A stretch of 64,000 bases of DNA from Tausonia pullulans. Lineage: Eukaryota > Basidiomycota > Tremellomycetes > Cystofilobasidiales > Mrakiaceae. Position 1 is the first letter of the stretch. Each line of letters begins with the position of its first letter. The position numbers and the translations under genes were made by a program. Positions 23,484 through 34,024 of the stretch are shown piece by piece. Location: assembly GCA_951802195.1 (NCBI GenBank), contig OX637621.1:1116001-1180000 (forward strand), given 5' to 3'. The notes below the pieces were generated by a model. That model was given only the letters and a program-made list of their open reading frames with translations. It searched no databases and was not told where the DNA came from.

Positions 23484-25449
23484 GCTGAAACTGGAGAGGG
23501 TTGGGGAGAGGGGAGGTGGAGAGAGACGAGCCGCTGCTGAAGCTGCTGCTATCGAAGGAGCGCGATGGGGGTTTAAAGAGAGTGCGAGTCTCAGAGTCAG
23601 TTGAGGGTCCTGCTCGAGACAAGGAACAGTAGGCAGGAGAGTTGGGTCCGTTAGACTCGGGACATACGCGAGCGAGCGATCGAGTAGATGAACCACTTGA
23701 GCCACTTTGAGTGTATGGGATGACGAACTGAATCGGCTTTTGTCCCAAAGTATCTGCTGTCGAAAGTGCAGGCGAGCGAAAGAGGCGGCGAGCTGACGAG
23801 GCAGAGGGGTTAGAGCGTAGGTGGTTGTCGACGCGGCAGGCGAGGAAGGAACAATAAGTCAATGGGCTCCTCACTGGAGTTGATGGTCAACGGTAGAACC
23901 CTTGGGGCGACTCACAGAGGAGGCCTCGAGGGAGTTCTGCTTTCTTGGTGGTGTAAGATAAGGGACGGGAAAGAAAGGAGAGCAGGAACGGGGGCTGGGT
24001 GTGTGCGTTTGAAGGTTGCCGTTGCTCCTGGCTGGGCAGAGGCGCGGCGAAGTCCCGGGAAAGTACGTCGGGCGGCGGGCGGGCGGAGGGGCGAAGGAGC
24101 CTTAGCTGGAGAGGAAGGAGAACAACGACGAAGCGAGTGAATGAAGGGGTAGGTGGGCCAGGTGCTGAAGGAGAGTGGCGGATGGTCAGAGGGAGAAAGC
24201 AGTAGGAGCCGTGCGTTGAGTAAGCCTTCAGCTGACGGGTCGATCGCGAGCTAAGTAAGGACGGGGCTAGACGTCGTCGGGCTTTTTCCTTCGGCGAGGG
24301 GCCCTCATCCCTCTGCCCTCCCTGAGAAAGCAATCAAGCCCGGATCCGCAGAAGAGGACCAGCTAGCCGACTGGCCGGGCCCTGCAAATTCTCGTTTCGA
24401 CTCGTCTCTCTTCGTCCTGTCCGTATCCGCCGGCCTCTGCCTTGTCTGTCTTCCTATAAATCAGATCTTGCCACTTGGCCTACTTGGCGCGTACGCCTCA
24501 CTTCTCTCGTGGCTCAATTTATCTCACGCGGCCCAGACCCGTTGTCAGCCTGGACTGTTCGGCTTCATACAACCTGACGACTCCTCGGGCGACAGGAGAC
24601 CACTAAATTGTTTGGAATGGGCGTGGCGCCGGGCCAAGCGGGAGAAGAAAGTGCCCCCAAACCCCTCGAATGAATCAGGGGAGACCCTGCTTCCTTCCTC
24701 CGCGGTTCACAGCCGATGTTCCCTGGAGACCAAGTGTTTGAGCATCCCAGGTACGAGGAACACCCCCGAGAGTTCGGGGGTGTATCGTTTGTAGGCGTGT
24801 GGTGTGACGGACGAAGAGGAGATACGCTGGAGGTCGTCCAATTTTCTTCGTGCGACTGAACTCTTCCTCCTGAGATATTAGCCGTTTACAGTAGTCTGCC
24901 CCCAGACAGAAAGATGTTTCCAAAGTACAGAGTCGAAGGTTCTCGAAGATGCCCAACATGGCCAGAATCCAACCTGCCACGCACTCAAGGGAGTCCATGC
25001 TTTCTCGGCCGTCGTCGGTCTGGGTCCTGATGAGGTGAAGGTGAGGTTTGTCGCAGAAGTTCGCGAAAAGAAAGCTAGGAGCGATCCCTTGTCGCTGCTT
25101 TGCCTTGAGCTGAGAGATATCCTTGCTATAATGCGATCCCCGCTGCTCAACATCAATGTTCCCGTCGATGCCAAAGTGACAGAACGGAATGGTGCTGTAC
25201 CCATCGTTTCGCATCCCTCGACCATCGTCTCTCCGCTTCCATCTTTCGGTCGGCACTCGACTGCGACCAAGCTTCGCAAATGGGCTCGAGTATTACTTGT
25301 TTATCCCGATCTCTTCGTATTTCCAAAGTACCCGACCGCTAATGGTCCGAGTCCCCCATGTCTGTGTTGCGGCAATACTGTCACACCGTCTGCACCTTCA
25401 CTACCTGAACACATCTCTCGACGACATTACCGATCCAAATGCAATCCAG
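23484..25449. other. Long gene-free region at the start of the decayed island
   Basis: About 2 kb upstream of the methyltransferase-like gene. An open frame continues on the minus strand but lacks an ATG and family content. Nothing else coding was recognised apart from a strong hairpin at 24760-24783. The beginning of the maleylacetate reductase relic follows at the right end. Confidence 0.5.
24760..24783. repeat. Perfect inverted repeat (10-bp stem, 4-nt loop)
   Basis: ACACCCCCGA and TCGGGGGTGT are separated by GAGT. The stem is G/C rich and perfect. No flanking gene ends here, so a terminator role is not evident. Confidence 0.75.
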
Positions 25450-26190
25450 CTATTGCCACCATGATACCTTTCGTCTACAGTCCGTACCCACTCCGGGTCG
25501 TCGTATAAGACGTGGACCTCAATATCGGCCTACTCTTCGGCATGACCATCACTTCGGGCTTCAATGCCATTGCGCACGCCGTAGAGTCCTGTACTCCAAG
25601 GGCAACGACCCAATCATCGACCAGTTCGCAGTGCTAAGAACACATTGAATGATCAAGGAGTTGCCAAAGCTCAAGAAAACTGCCCACGACGGAGAAGCTC
25701 GCTCGGATGCCTTGTTCGCCGCGTGGGCTTTCAGCACTGGTCTCGGCCAAATGTCGTTGTCAATCCATCACAAGCTGTACCAGGTGCTTGATGATCTAGG
25801 CGAAGATTGACGCTGACCTTGCTCAAAGACGTGTTCATCATGCATCGTTTTCCTCCAGGTGGATTACTCAACGTGCCTCATGCAGAGACCCATACCGGGA
25901 ACTTCCCCCACGTCATCGCTTACAACGCTCCTTACGCCAAGAAGCTTTCGGTAAAGTGGCAGCCGCGATGGAGGTGGATGACGCCGCCACGGGTATCTAC
26001 GATCTGTGCGCTAGTTTCGAAAGACCGCAGTCACTAGAAACCTTGGGATCCGAGCGGGAGAACCTAGAGAAGCCAGCGGACCGGGCATACTAAGCCCAGT
26101 ACCCCACACCCCTCCCTGGACAGGTGCAAATTGCTTGACCTGCTGACAGTCGCTTTTGAAGGAAAGTCGCCTGGATGGCAGGACTGGTTG
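25450..26190 (+). pseudogene. Maleylacetate reductase (iron-containing alcohol dehydrogenase family), decayed
   Basis: The intact enzyme reduces maleylacetate to 3-oxoadipate in hydroxyquinol and resorcinol breakdown. The C-terminal two thirds can be read in pieces: DVDLNIGLLFGMTITSGF with NAIAHAVE; LYSKGNDPIIDQFA in the next frame; KLKKTAHDGEARSDALF with AAWAFSTGLGQMS and IHHKLYQVL; VPHAETHTGNFPHVIAYN with APYAK; then KVAAAMEVDDAATGIYDL with CASF. The HHKL and PHAETHT metal-binding boxes are recognisable. A TAA stands where DVDL should be preceded by Tyr (about 25505), a one-base loss shifts the frame after HAVE (about 25585), a TGA follows QFAVLRTH (about 25645), and there is another shift near 25800. 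None looks like an intron. The cofactor-binding N-terminal third was not found. Confidence 0.8.
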
Positions 26191-26289
26191 CAATTTTAAT
26201 GCGAGGAGTATACTTTATGGGACGGCATGAGCAACGAAGACACCAGATAGTCAAAGTCTTGCGGATTGAATGGCGCGCCAACAGTTTCA

Positions 26290-27995
26290 TTGTCTTGTTG
26301 AAGAACAAAGTTTATCAGCCTCATGCATAACTCCGAACCATCCGAGCGACCTACCTCGAATTCCACCGGCCTGTACCCATTTCAAGGATTGCGGAACATC
26401 AAACCCTTTCATCACCGCGTCCAAATCGGTTGGTTCTGGCTCGTCATTACGCTGACTCTCGATCGAAGGGGGTCCTTCGCGTTTGTCTCCCCGTCTAACA
26501 AGCTTCATGGTCGCACTGAGGAGCTCCTCAGTCCCAGGCTCTCACTTGTTGACGTGAACAGCTCGTTGCCGATCGTCGTGTGCCCACTGGCGATTTGTGT
26601 TCTCCTGTGCTCGCTCAATCAACACCTTGAGACACTTGGAAGCCAGTTTGGTTCGTTCTACTTCGGTATTGTCCAACAGATCGGACGCTGACAACAGGCT
26701 TAACCAAGCGGTCCGGGATAGAGGGTATGAAGGGGGCCGAGATGACAAGTCCGGTCAAGCATACTGCCGCTGTGAAGTTGTGATTAGCCAATACCACCTG
26801 CGACATGCGATGGTGGGAAGCGCCGTAAAAATCCCTCGAGTGACGTTGATGATGACTTGGGAGGCCTGAGGGTGGATCTGCTGAGTTAATGTATAGTTGT
26901 GGCATACAAATTGAAATGTGCGCTCACCTCAAACAGCTTGCTAAAAGGGCAAAGATAGTAAAGCAAATCAGTCATTTCCTCGCAGACTCCTTTGGTTGAA
27001 CCCCGAATGCTCCCTTACGAGCTGATCATGTATCTGCCTTGCCCAAAACACCCGCCGCCTTTTCTCAAGTTCGGCGCCTTCAATTCCTCACTTTCACGCT
27101 TCCCGGTGCATCCCCATCGCCTGAATCGTCTGCGTCGCCTCCATTTCTCTCGCTGGTGCTGAGCTTTCATAACGCCATGAGGCGAAGCGTTTGGATGGCT
27201 AGGCGGAGGGCCTGGTTAGAAAAACGTTCTCTTGGGTCGTAACGACTGCACAGCTCCCACCCTGCACGCTGTTCAACCTGTATGGATCTACTACTGCACG
27301 TATAATGTTCATGTCTAATACCACGAGCTGATAAAGCTCCATTGCTTTCGTTTTCACCTCTGATAGAGGCTGGGAGATTTAAAAGTATGTACCGAGAGCG
27401 AGGAAGGCTGTGACCAGGGAAAAGGTTTGACAAAGGAAGAGGTGTGAGTATGGGGTAGGACGTGAGGTAATGCGATCAGGATAGCTACCGAACTCGACGG
27501 GACAAACTTCTTCAAAACCTGCTCCAGCAGCTGTATTCGAAGCTGCTGAGCCGCATTCTGCTCACGCAGCATTGCCAGCTCCTGTTCGCTGGTCCCTCTT
27601 GCGCTTCCACCGATACCGCTTGTTGCCGCACGATCCGGCAGGACCTGATCTAACCACGCAAAGAAACCGCGCTGCGCTTTGGGTATAGTCTAGTGAGTGC
27701 ATACTTTGGCGCATCCCCCCGGACGCATGTTGAACACTGGCGGATGATATAGCCAGAGTGCGGTCAGTCCCGCGTGACATAGCGGTCCGATGACATACTG
27801 GTACTACGCAATCACATTTATGTTGTATGGATGGAATCAGCCGCCTGGACACTACTCCACCGTGCTTGCTGCCAGACTCACTTGAGCTTGATACGACGAT
27901 ACTCTGCGCATGACAACGGCGACAGCTTGTTTGACTGTTCCGCCGTCACGATGTGCTATACACAGCTGATCCGAGACATGCGAACAAGATGCGTT
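26290..27995 (-). pseudogene. Zn2Cys6 transcription factor, decayed
   Basis: Minus-strand pieces of a fungal regulator. Near 27930-27880 a zinc-cluster remnant reads SCRRCHAQ and, in another frame, RRIKLK before a stop. A Leu-rich linker is at about 27570-27500 (ELAMLREQNAAQQLRIQLLE). Parts of the middle homology region are NQALRLAIQTLRLMAL (27.2 kb), MEATQTIQAMGMHREA and GAELEKRRRVFWARQIHDQL (27.15-27.0 kb). A C-terminal stretch follows to 26.29 kb. Stops interrupt the frame right after RLMAL and after MHREA and cannot be removed by an evident intron. It converges on the maleylacetate reductase relic, so it may once have regulated it. A live gene with unusual splicing is not fully excluded. 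Confidence 0.5.
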
Positions 27996-28286
27996 CTTGG
28001 GTTGTGGATGGATATCAGTCGTCGTTTCCCATCTTGCTGAACCCCCCTCCCCGCCCCCCCCCCCACCAAAGTTCATCAACAAACTAGTGCCCTGGGGGCT
28101 TCGTAGACAAAACAAAATGACACTTTAATGTATAATTGAAGGCATATAAAAGATTCCATTGTGATTATTGCCACCATCACCATCACCTACTTCCCCAACC
28201 CCATACAATTATAACCCATTGCGTTTTCATTCGTTGACCATCTTGGATCGACCGCACCACCCTCGTAACGTCCCGAAGGCATCATC

Positions 28287-30054
28287 TCACCCATAAAGCT
28301 CATCCCTAAGCACATCTTCGAACACGGCCCTCGGGTCGGCACCGGTAGCGAGGGCCAATTGTAGCATGATCCTCGACTTCTGATTGTTGATCAAGCCCGA
28401 GCTGATCGCGCTGGTATTGCTGGGCGTGGCAGACGGGGCAATCATGCCGACGTTGATGCGGACATGCCGAACAATGGGGATACCGCTCTTGATGGTCTCG
28501 GCGATGGCTGCGTCTACGCCTTGACCTCCATTGGGGCCTGATGACAGGGACGAGCATGAAGTCAGGGACGGGTTGCGTCTGGAGAAGTGATGGAAGATGA
28601 GCTCACTGGCAAGTACGATACCCTTGACGTCGCCGAAGCTGGCGACAGCCTTCAAGATGCGGGCGTCCATCTCTTGGTGCCTGTGGCGAGCGGGGTCACA
28701 ACCCGTCAGCAACGGTAGCCCCCTGCCTAGACCAGGGCCAGCAACGCCCAACTGACCCGTAGACGATGTCCACCTTTGGAAGGCTGGTGACGTTGGTAAC
28801 GTCGAAGGGGACCTTGTCTGAGGTGGTGCGAGCGGCTGGTAAGATGCTATTACCATTCGAAAGAGAAGAGAGGAGTACTCACACTTCGGCTTGGCTGGGC
28901 TGTAGTAATAGAAAGGCTCGTTGTTAAACAAGCCGCCGATGTAACCAGGTTCGGGGGCCTTGAAGGTGTCAACGTAGTTTACTACGAGACAGCACATCTA
29001 CGTCAGTAACGCAGTTAGATCAGGTCAAGAACAGATGGCACACACCGTGAGTCTTCTGAGTGTAAAACGCCGATCCAATCCTGTCGTTCATGACAATGAG
29101 GGCACCGCGGTTCTTGGAGTCCGGGAATACTCCAGTCTTGACGGAAGCGTAAAGGTTGGCAGGACCATCGGCGGAGATCGCAGTGGCCGGTCGCATGGCG
29201 CCCACGACGATGACGGGTTTGCCACAGTTGACGGTGAGGTCCACTGCGAGATGTGGCCAGGCGATCGTTCGACGAATCAACAAGAGGTATTCCGCATAGG
29301 CCTGCAAGCCCCCACTCACTGAAGAACGCAGTCTCTTCGAGCGTGTCTGGAGTGAGGAAGCTTAAGTATCTCTGGAGCTAATAGGTGCTCTGTACAATCG
29401 CTTTCCACACACCAGTTCCATGGGTGATGACCAGAGAGTCGAAGATGCTGCCCTCGGAGCAGAGCACGGCATTTCCGTAGTGAGCCATGTCCAGCAGGAT
29501 GGAGGAGTTCTGTGAAGGAAAATCATGTAATCACGGTCAGACATTCAACTTACCCGAACGAGTTCGGCGCGGCAAGTGAGCGTACGACAGATGGACTTCC
29601 GACGTTGGCGATCTGAACGCCATAAATGTTGGAGACCTCAAGCAACTCGGGAACGGCTACAAGTAAGAGGGCACAAAATCAGCATGAACCATGAATCATC
29701 GATGATATGCCCTTCTCACCCTCCACTAAGGCACCGACACCGATAGCTCCCGCTGAATAGACACCGGAAGCAGTGGCTGAAGCACCTTTTCCAGCGATGG
29801 TGCCGCCCGTAGCGAAGATCATGGTGTTCGGTAGCGACCTGAGGGGGCCAAACTAGTTCAGTCGGGAGACAACGACGCTGACTGGTTCGCAGCACTCACG
29901 AATTTAAGGGGGAGGTGTAAGTTACATTTAGACCAGGCGGAGGGGACCAGGTGTTCCTCTTCGTCACCTCTTGCCTGATTAAAGGCGCAGCGGAAGATAG
30001 GGTTCCCAGGCTGAGGAGGCCTGTTGTGAGTAGGACAGGAACTGCAGCGACCAT
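28287..30054 (-). CDS. Secreted type II L-asparaginase
   Basis: Hydrolyses asparagine to aspartate and ammonia outside the plasma membrane for nitrogen scavenging. The start MVAAVPVLLTTGLLSLGTL at 30054 is a clear signal peptide, cut before APLIRQ. The first catalytic Thr motif is MIFATGGTIAGKG. The second motif is assembled across an intron: VITHGTG becomes HGTDTLEETAFF, the HGTDT box. KPVIVVGAMRPATAISADGP with NLY, GALIVMNDRIGSAFYTQKTH and YVDTFKAPEPGYIGG follow. The C-terminus has VDIVYGHQEMDARIL, GIVLASGPNGGQGVDAAI and GSGLINNQKSR-like VSSGLINNQKSRIMLQLALA, ending DELYG at 28287. At about 370 aa it is typical. It is the one apparently intact protein gene inside the decayed island. Confidence 0.93.
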
Positions 30055-31924
30055 GTTGGATTATGAAGGACTGTTGTGGAGGAGGATTCTGAATTGGGGT
30101 GAGATTATGAAGTGGTGTATTGGTTGAGAGGCAGAACGAGACGTTGGCGATGGAACTCACCAGTGACTGCCTCTTATAGCCGTTGCAGCACCCATTGACA
30201 TGATGTTTGTACTGAGTCGAGGCAGCCGATTGCCAGGCTCGCTTCGACCGCCCGACCTCTGTCCAATGGGTACGATCGGCTGGTCATCCTTATCGGTCAA
30301 CAACGACGCCAAGCACATCGCTGCCACGTCCGAACGACCGACCCCATTTTGACAATTGTCTACGTGGCTCTCTTGCAGCCAGCTCAGGCTAACTGCACGT
30401 GGGATGGTATGTATGGTTTGACGTTTGAGCATACCGTATCGTAGACAAGAACAGCGATGGGCTTGGCGGTGGTCGCTTATTGGCTCATTCGCATTCCAGT
30501 CGCGGACATAGGCGAGGTTCTCTCTTATCGGTGGAGGTCGACTGTCTTAGAGTGAATGTTGCCGTGTTGAATGGAAATTCAACGGTGAGCACCGACCGAG
30601 CCCTGTCATTGAACCCTGTCATTATTCCGAGTTGCCTTCGGTGATACAGTTAGCCGGCGATCGGGCCGTGCCCCTTGGCCTGACAAGAGCAAACTCACCG
30701 CCTGACACATCGAAGGGACTGAGCTTTCTGTCAACTGTTTGCTTCGGGGCACACATCACGATAAGCTTGAGACCGCACGCCACTACTTGGCAACTGTCCT
30801 ACATAGGCCATAGAGATCTCGGCCGGCTGAACCAAGCGCGCAGTACTGACCAAAACGCGGTTCAACTTCGCTTCGTCTCTACCAGGAAGCTCCCACTCGC
30901 TACAACTTGTCATCAGGGTTCCTTTGTATCACTGAGGCAATTTCGTAAAGTTCTACCTCAAAGTGACCCGCACCGATGATGATTGACATCGGCAGTGCCA
31001 GATAGATCACAACTTGGACGCAAACATTTCGAGTTGCCCTCCAGCTGTCTGGCATCCCAGCGAGATTCACGGTGACGTTGTCAACGAGTGGTCATGTAGA
31101 AACCTCATTCGTGGAAATCACGACACTAACCGCTACCAGCAAGACGTTTGGAAGATGCGCAACTCAAGCAAGCTGCTGAGTGGCATGATATCGAGTGTCG
31201 ATTGTACTTTGACGACGCAACCGACAGCTAAATAAGGATTCTCCTGAGATGAGGGAAAAGTCATAGTCACTCACAGGACCTTGGATGGGCGATAAATTTG
31301 TCACCAAGGCAAAACGAGAAAAATCATGTGTACGACAGTAGGGGAGGGGTTCTCCATCAGGTGATGATGAAAAGCCCCGACGGTTCCGAGTCCGTTAAGT
31401 GAGCAGTCGCTAGCCAAGGTCTCTAATGCGCCACATCTTACACATTCCTCACTCAATCATGACGTCCTCACAAGCCTTCCACAACGGTGGCCGCACCTTC
31501 ATAGCGGCCGCGGATTTAGATGAACTCGTCGAGCGAGGACAGGGATCCATCCGACAAGTCATCGAGGAGGTGATATCCGACATCCCATTTCGACGCATGA
31601 TCCGATAAAGGCAATAAATCTGATGGCAAAGACCCGAATGTATGATGCTAAGTAGCCAATGGCAAAACAGGAACATGATCCTGGCGTGCAGAGGGGGGAC
31701 GCTCACCTTGTTCACACAGCTGACAAATAGTTACAGTGCCTGATCAGAGTCCCGAAGGTAGCATTGGTCGAGGGTCTTGGGATTGCCGTTGTCTCACGTC
31801 TCCATGTTCAGGAAGCTGTCAAGAGCGGGTCGCCCGACGCGGTCAAGAGCATGCCGACGCTGACGCTGCCGTGAACGATGCACGTTAGCAGCCAGTCCCT
31901 TGGTGACAACGGCAGAATCACTGA
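30055..31924. other. Gene-free region upstream of the asparaginase gene
   Basis: About 1.9 kb. Short frames occur on both strands but none shows family motifs or intron signals consistent with a gene. The first few hundred bases should contain the asparaginase promoter. Confidence 0.5.
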
Positions 31925-32470
31925 CAGGTAGGCGCCATTCACAGTGCCATACGATTTCCCACGGTCTGTAATTCCCTAGAGGTCTCCCTCTTGCCAGAGC
32001 GCCTCGGCTATGAGGTCGAGGTCGTGGACGATGCTAATGGTTCCAAGGCAGGGCGCAATTTCAGCATTGACGGCCTCGCACACCCGCACAGGTGTGTTTT
32101 GTCCGCTCAAGGGTAAACTTAGGTGTGAGTTGCTTCTTGTAAATATCAACTGCGTACGGGTAAGATGATAAGTTGGCGGTGAGATCAGGAACGATTGAAT
32201 AAGATGAATAGAAAGTCGACTCCTTGACTCGAAGTCCGAGCAACTGAGACGCGCGTCGATCATAGTCGGCTGCTGATTCACGGACGTAAGGGAGAGCAAG
32301 CTCCATCTGCTGACAGCTAGTTATCAATTTCTCTCGGATTCTAGCCGACGGGTTTATAGCTATAACGCTGACGAGCATCCCAAACATGGTCCCGCTCTCT
32401 CTGTTTGCCGGGTCGTCGGCGCCAGGCCCACCGGGCTCGCCCTGGGCAGGGAACTTAAAATACCAACAGG
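31925..32470 (-). pseudogene. TAP-type alpha/beta hydrolase, decayed fragment
   Basis: Reading leftward, pieces match secreted tripeptidyl-aminopeptidase-like hydrolases: EPGGPGADD (for NPGGPGxSG), TMFGMLVSVIAINPSAR (for YDVIGFDPRG), a weaker middle region, APCLGTISIVHDLDLIAEAL with WQEGDL, and KSYGTVNGAYL (for the GxSYGT nucleophile elbow, with Lys at the position expected to hold Gly/Phe before Ser). A stop separates EGDL from the SYGT part and frames change near 32090. Neither a signal peptide nor the C-terminal His region was found. The family call depends on spacing of short motifs, so it is tentative. Confidence 0.45.
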
Positions 32471-32697
32471 AATTTGATCCGAGATCAGTGAGCTGTACTC
32501 GCGGGTGACAGAATGTGTCTCGAGCTTGGGAACCGACGTGTCTGCGGCCCACTTGACAAGTCTAAGGGTGGGAGGTGAGACCGTGCCTCGTCGTCAGACT
32601 AGCCCCTCCCACTTGACCACCCTCACTGGAGAAACGAGCTGCGCTCAAAAGCGGAAAGACATAGCTTTCGCTCATATGGTGGAGCTGTAAAAGAAAG

Positions 32698-32792
32698 CGC
32701 GAGCAGACGGATTCGAACCGACGCACCCAAAGGGCATTGCCTAAGCAGCTATAGATAGCAGGGCAACGGAGTAACCACTGTCCCATACTCGC
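32698..32792 (-). tRNA. tRNA-Ser(GCU) with a 13-nt intron
   Basis: Minus strand. The 7-bp acceptor stem GCGAGTA/TGCTCGC has one G-T pair and is followed by discriminator G, as in serine tRNAs. Box A is TGGGACAGTGG and box B is GGTTCGAATCC. Anticodon stem TTGCC/GGCAA encloses 20 nt, i.e. the 7-nt loop C-T-GCT-A plus a 13-nt intron at the usual position after base 37. A long variable arm (CCC-TTT-GGG hairpin) confirms class II. The anticodon GCT reads AGC/AGU serine codons. The T stem has one T-T mismatch at its second pair. TTTCTTTT downstream is a normal Pol III terminator. Confidence 0.88.
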
Positions 32793-32947
32793 CTGTATCA
32801 GAACGTCATAACTGGTAGAATTGCACCAATATATAGACGTGTAAATTAATCATCCGTTAGATTTTGCTCACTCGCCCTCCATCTAGCTACGACTCATCTC
32901 TCATAGGGTTACCTCGTCATCTGCGTGGTAATTCATGACTTTAATAC

Positions 32948-32971
32948 AAAAATAAAAATAAAAATAAAAAT
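32948..32971 (+). repeat. (AAAAAT)4 short tandem repeat
   Basis: Four perfect AAAAAT units, A-rich in a GC-rich genome, just upstream of the LINE fragment. Such tails are left by LINE-type insertions. Confidence 0.8.
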
Positions 32972-33029
32972 TGTCTACGAGACCGTGGATTGGCACAAAT
33001 ATCGCCAACCCACAGACTTTCAAGAAAGC

Positions 33030-33275
33030 AGAGGGAAGCGGCCTCGTTGTTTCTACAAGGCGTACGATAGGGTTTCTCACAACTCCGCCCAGCCGTGCTT
33101 CGAACGCGTCGGCTTGGGCTCTCGCGCCACCAAGTTGATCTGCTGGATTCTTGACCTCCCAGACCGCCAAGCTCGCGACAATGCCTAGCTCAGCGACCCC
33201 TTCTGAATCTACTCTGGGGTTCAGCAAGATAACTCTGCAGCCCTCGCCATCTTTGTTCTCTTCTAACATGGGTAA
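33030..33275 (+). mobile_element. LINE (non-LTR retrotransposon) reverse transcriptase fragment
   Basis: FYKAYDRVSHNSAQPCFERVG with LGSRATKLI matches reverse-transcriptase block A of LINEs (FxKAYDRVSHxxL...GLG). About 35 residues later, in another frame, GVQQDNSAALAIFVLF resembles block B (GVRQGDPLSPLLF). The catalytic YADD block and the rest of the element were not found. Decay is advanced, with stops between the blocks. Confidence 0.6.
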
Positions 33276-34024
33276 GATCAACCACACTCACCTATGCTCT
33301 CGCTCCACCCTCATCTACTCCCTCAGCTGAGTCAAGGCATCTCGCTACCCCAATCTAGCGCCCGCCGATTGGAGGACCTGGAGGTTGTGCCCCAAATGCC
33401 TCTACCCCTTGGCGCCCGAGAACACTCCAGACGGCCATGGTGCGCGTTGAGGGGTCGCGCGCGGGCTGGAGAAAGACTGGTCATAAGGCGGCTGTGGATT
33501 GGGTCTCTGGCTGATTTGGTGGTAGTGCTGATGCCTATGCTGGATGTGTTAGTCGTGATGGGGGGGGGATGGTCGTGGGGGTGTAGGGGGGTGTACTTGT
33601 AATGTTCTCCTTGTCTCCCTCGTCCTCTTACCTCCTTCCAACTCTCCTTTCGCTTCCTCTTTTCCTTACACTTTATCCGTCATCGTTACCTTCTCCCTCT
33701 ACCATTTCTCCTTCTCACTTAATCATGCCGTTCCTACTTTCTTCCCCCTTTCGCTCCCTCCTATTGACTACGGTCGTTGTACTTTTAAGTTGCGGGTGAT
33801 TCAATAGTTAGAACACAAAAAAGCTGAGAACTCACCTTATATCTGGGAGGAAGGAGACTCGGTTGCTTAGGCGGCACACGTGAGTTCGGGCTCCCGGGCT
33901 CGGCCTTGGCTTCAAAAGCGGATGACCAGGTGGCCTCGACCTCGACTTCCTCCTTCGACCTACCTAACCTCACCTGCATCTTCTTCCTGGGCAAAGCGGC
34001 TTCCATCTTCGACCAACCATCAAT
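33276..34024. other. Region upstream of the MFS transporter gene
   Basis: About 750 bp with G-rich then pyrimidine-rich low-complexity stretches (33.55-33.78 kb) and no recognisable coding content. It presumably contains the transporter promoter. Confidence 0.4.

Noticed and set aside
23705-24333. Upstream extension of the methyltransferase-like gene or a separate minus-strand gene
   Set aside because: The open frames begin with non-ATG codons, no ATG joins by an evident intron, and there is no family content. The gene start was placed at ATG 23483 instead.
24468-24794. 108-codon plus-strand frame upstream of the reductase relic
   Set aside because: Non-ATG start, no family content, and it spans the hairpin at 24760.
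30632-30979. 115-codon plus-strand frame upstream of the asparaginase gene
   Set aside because: No recognisable domain, no splice partners, and codon composition unlike the window's real genes.
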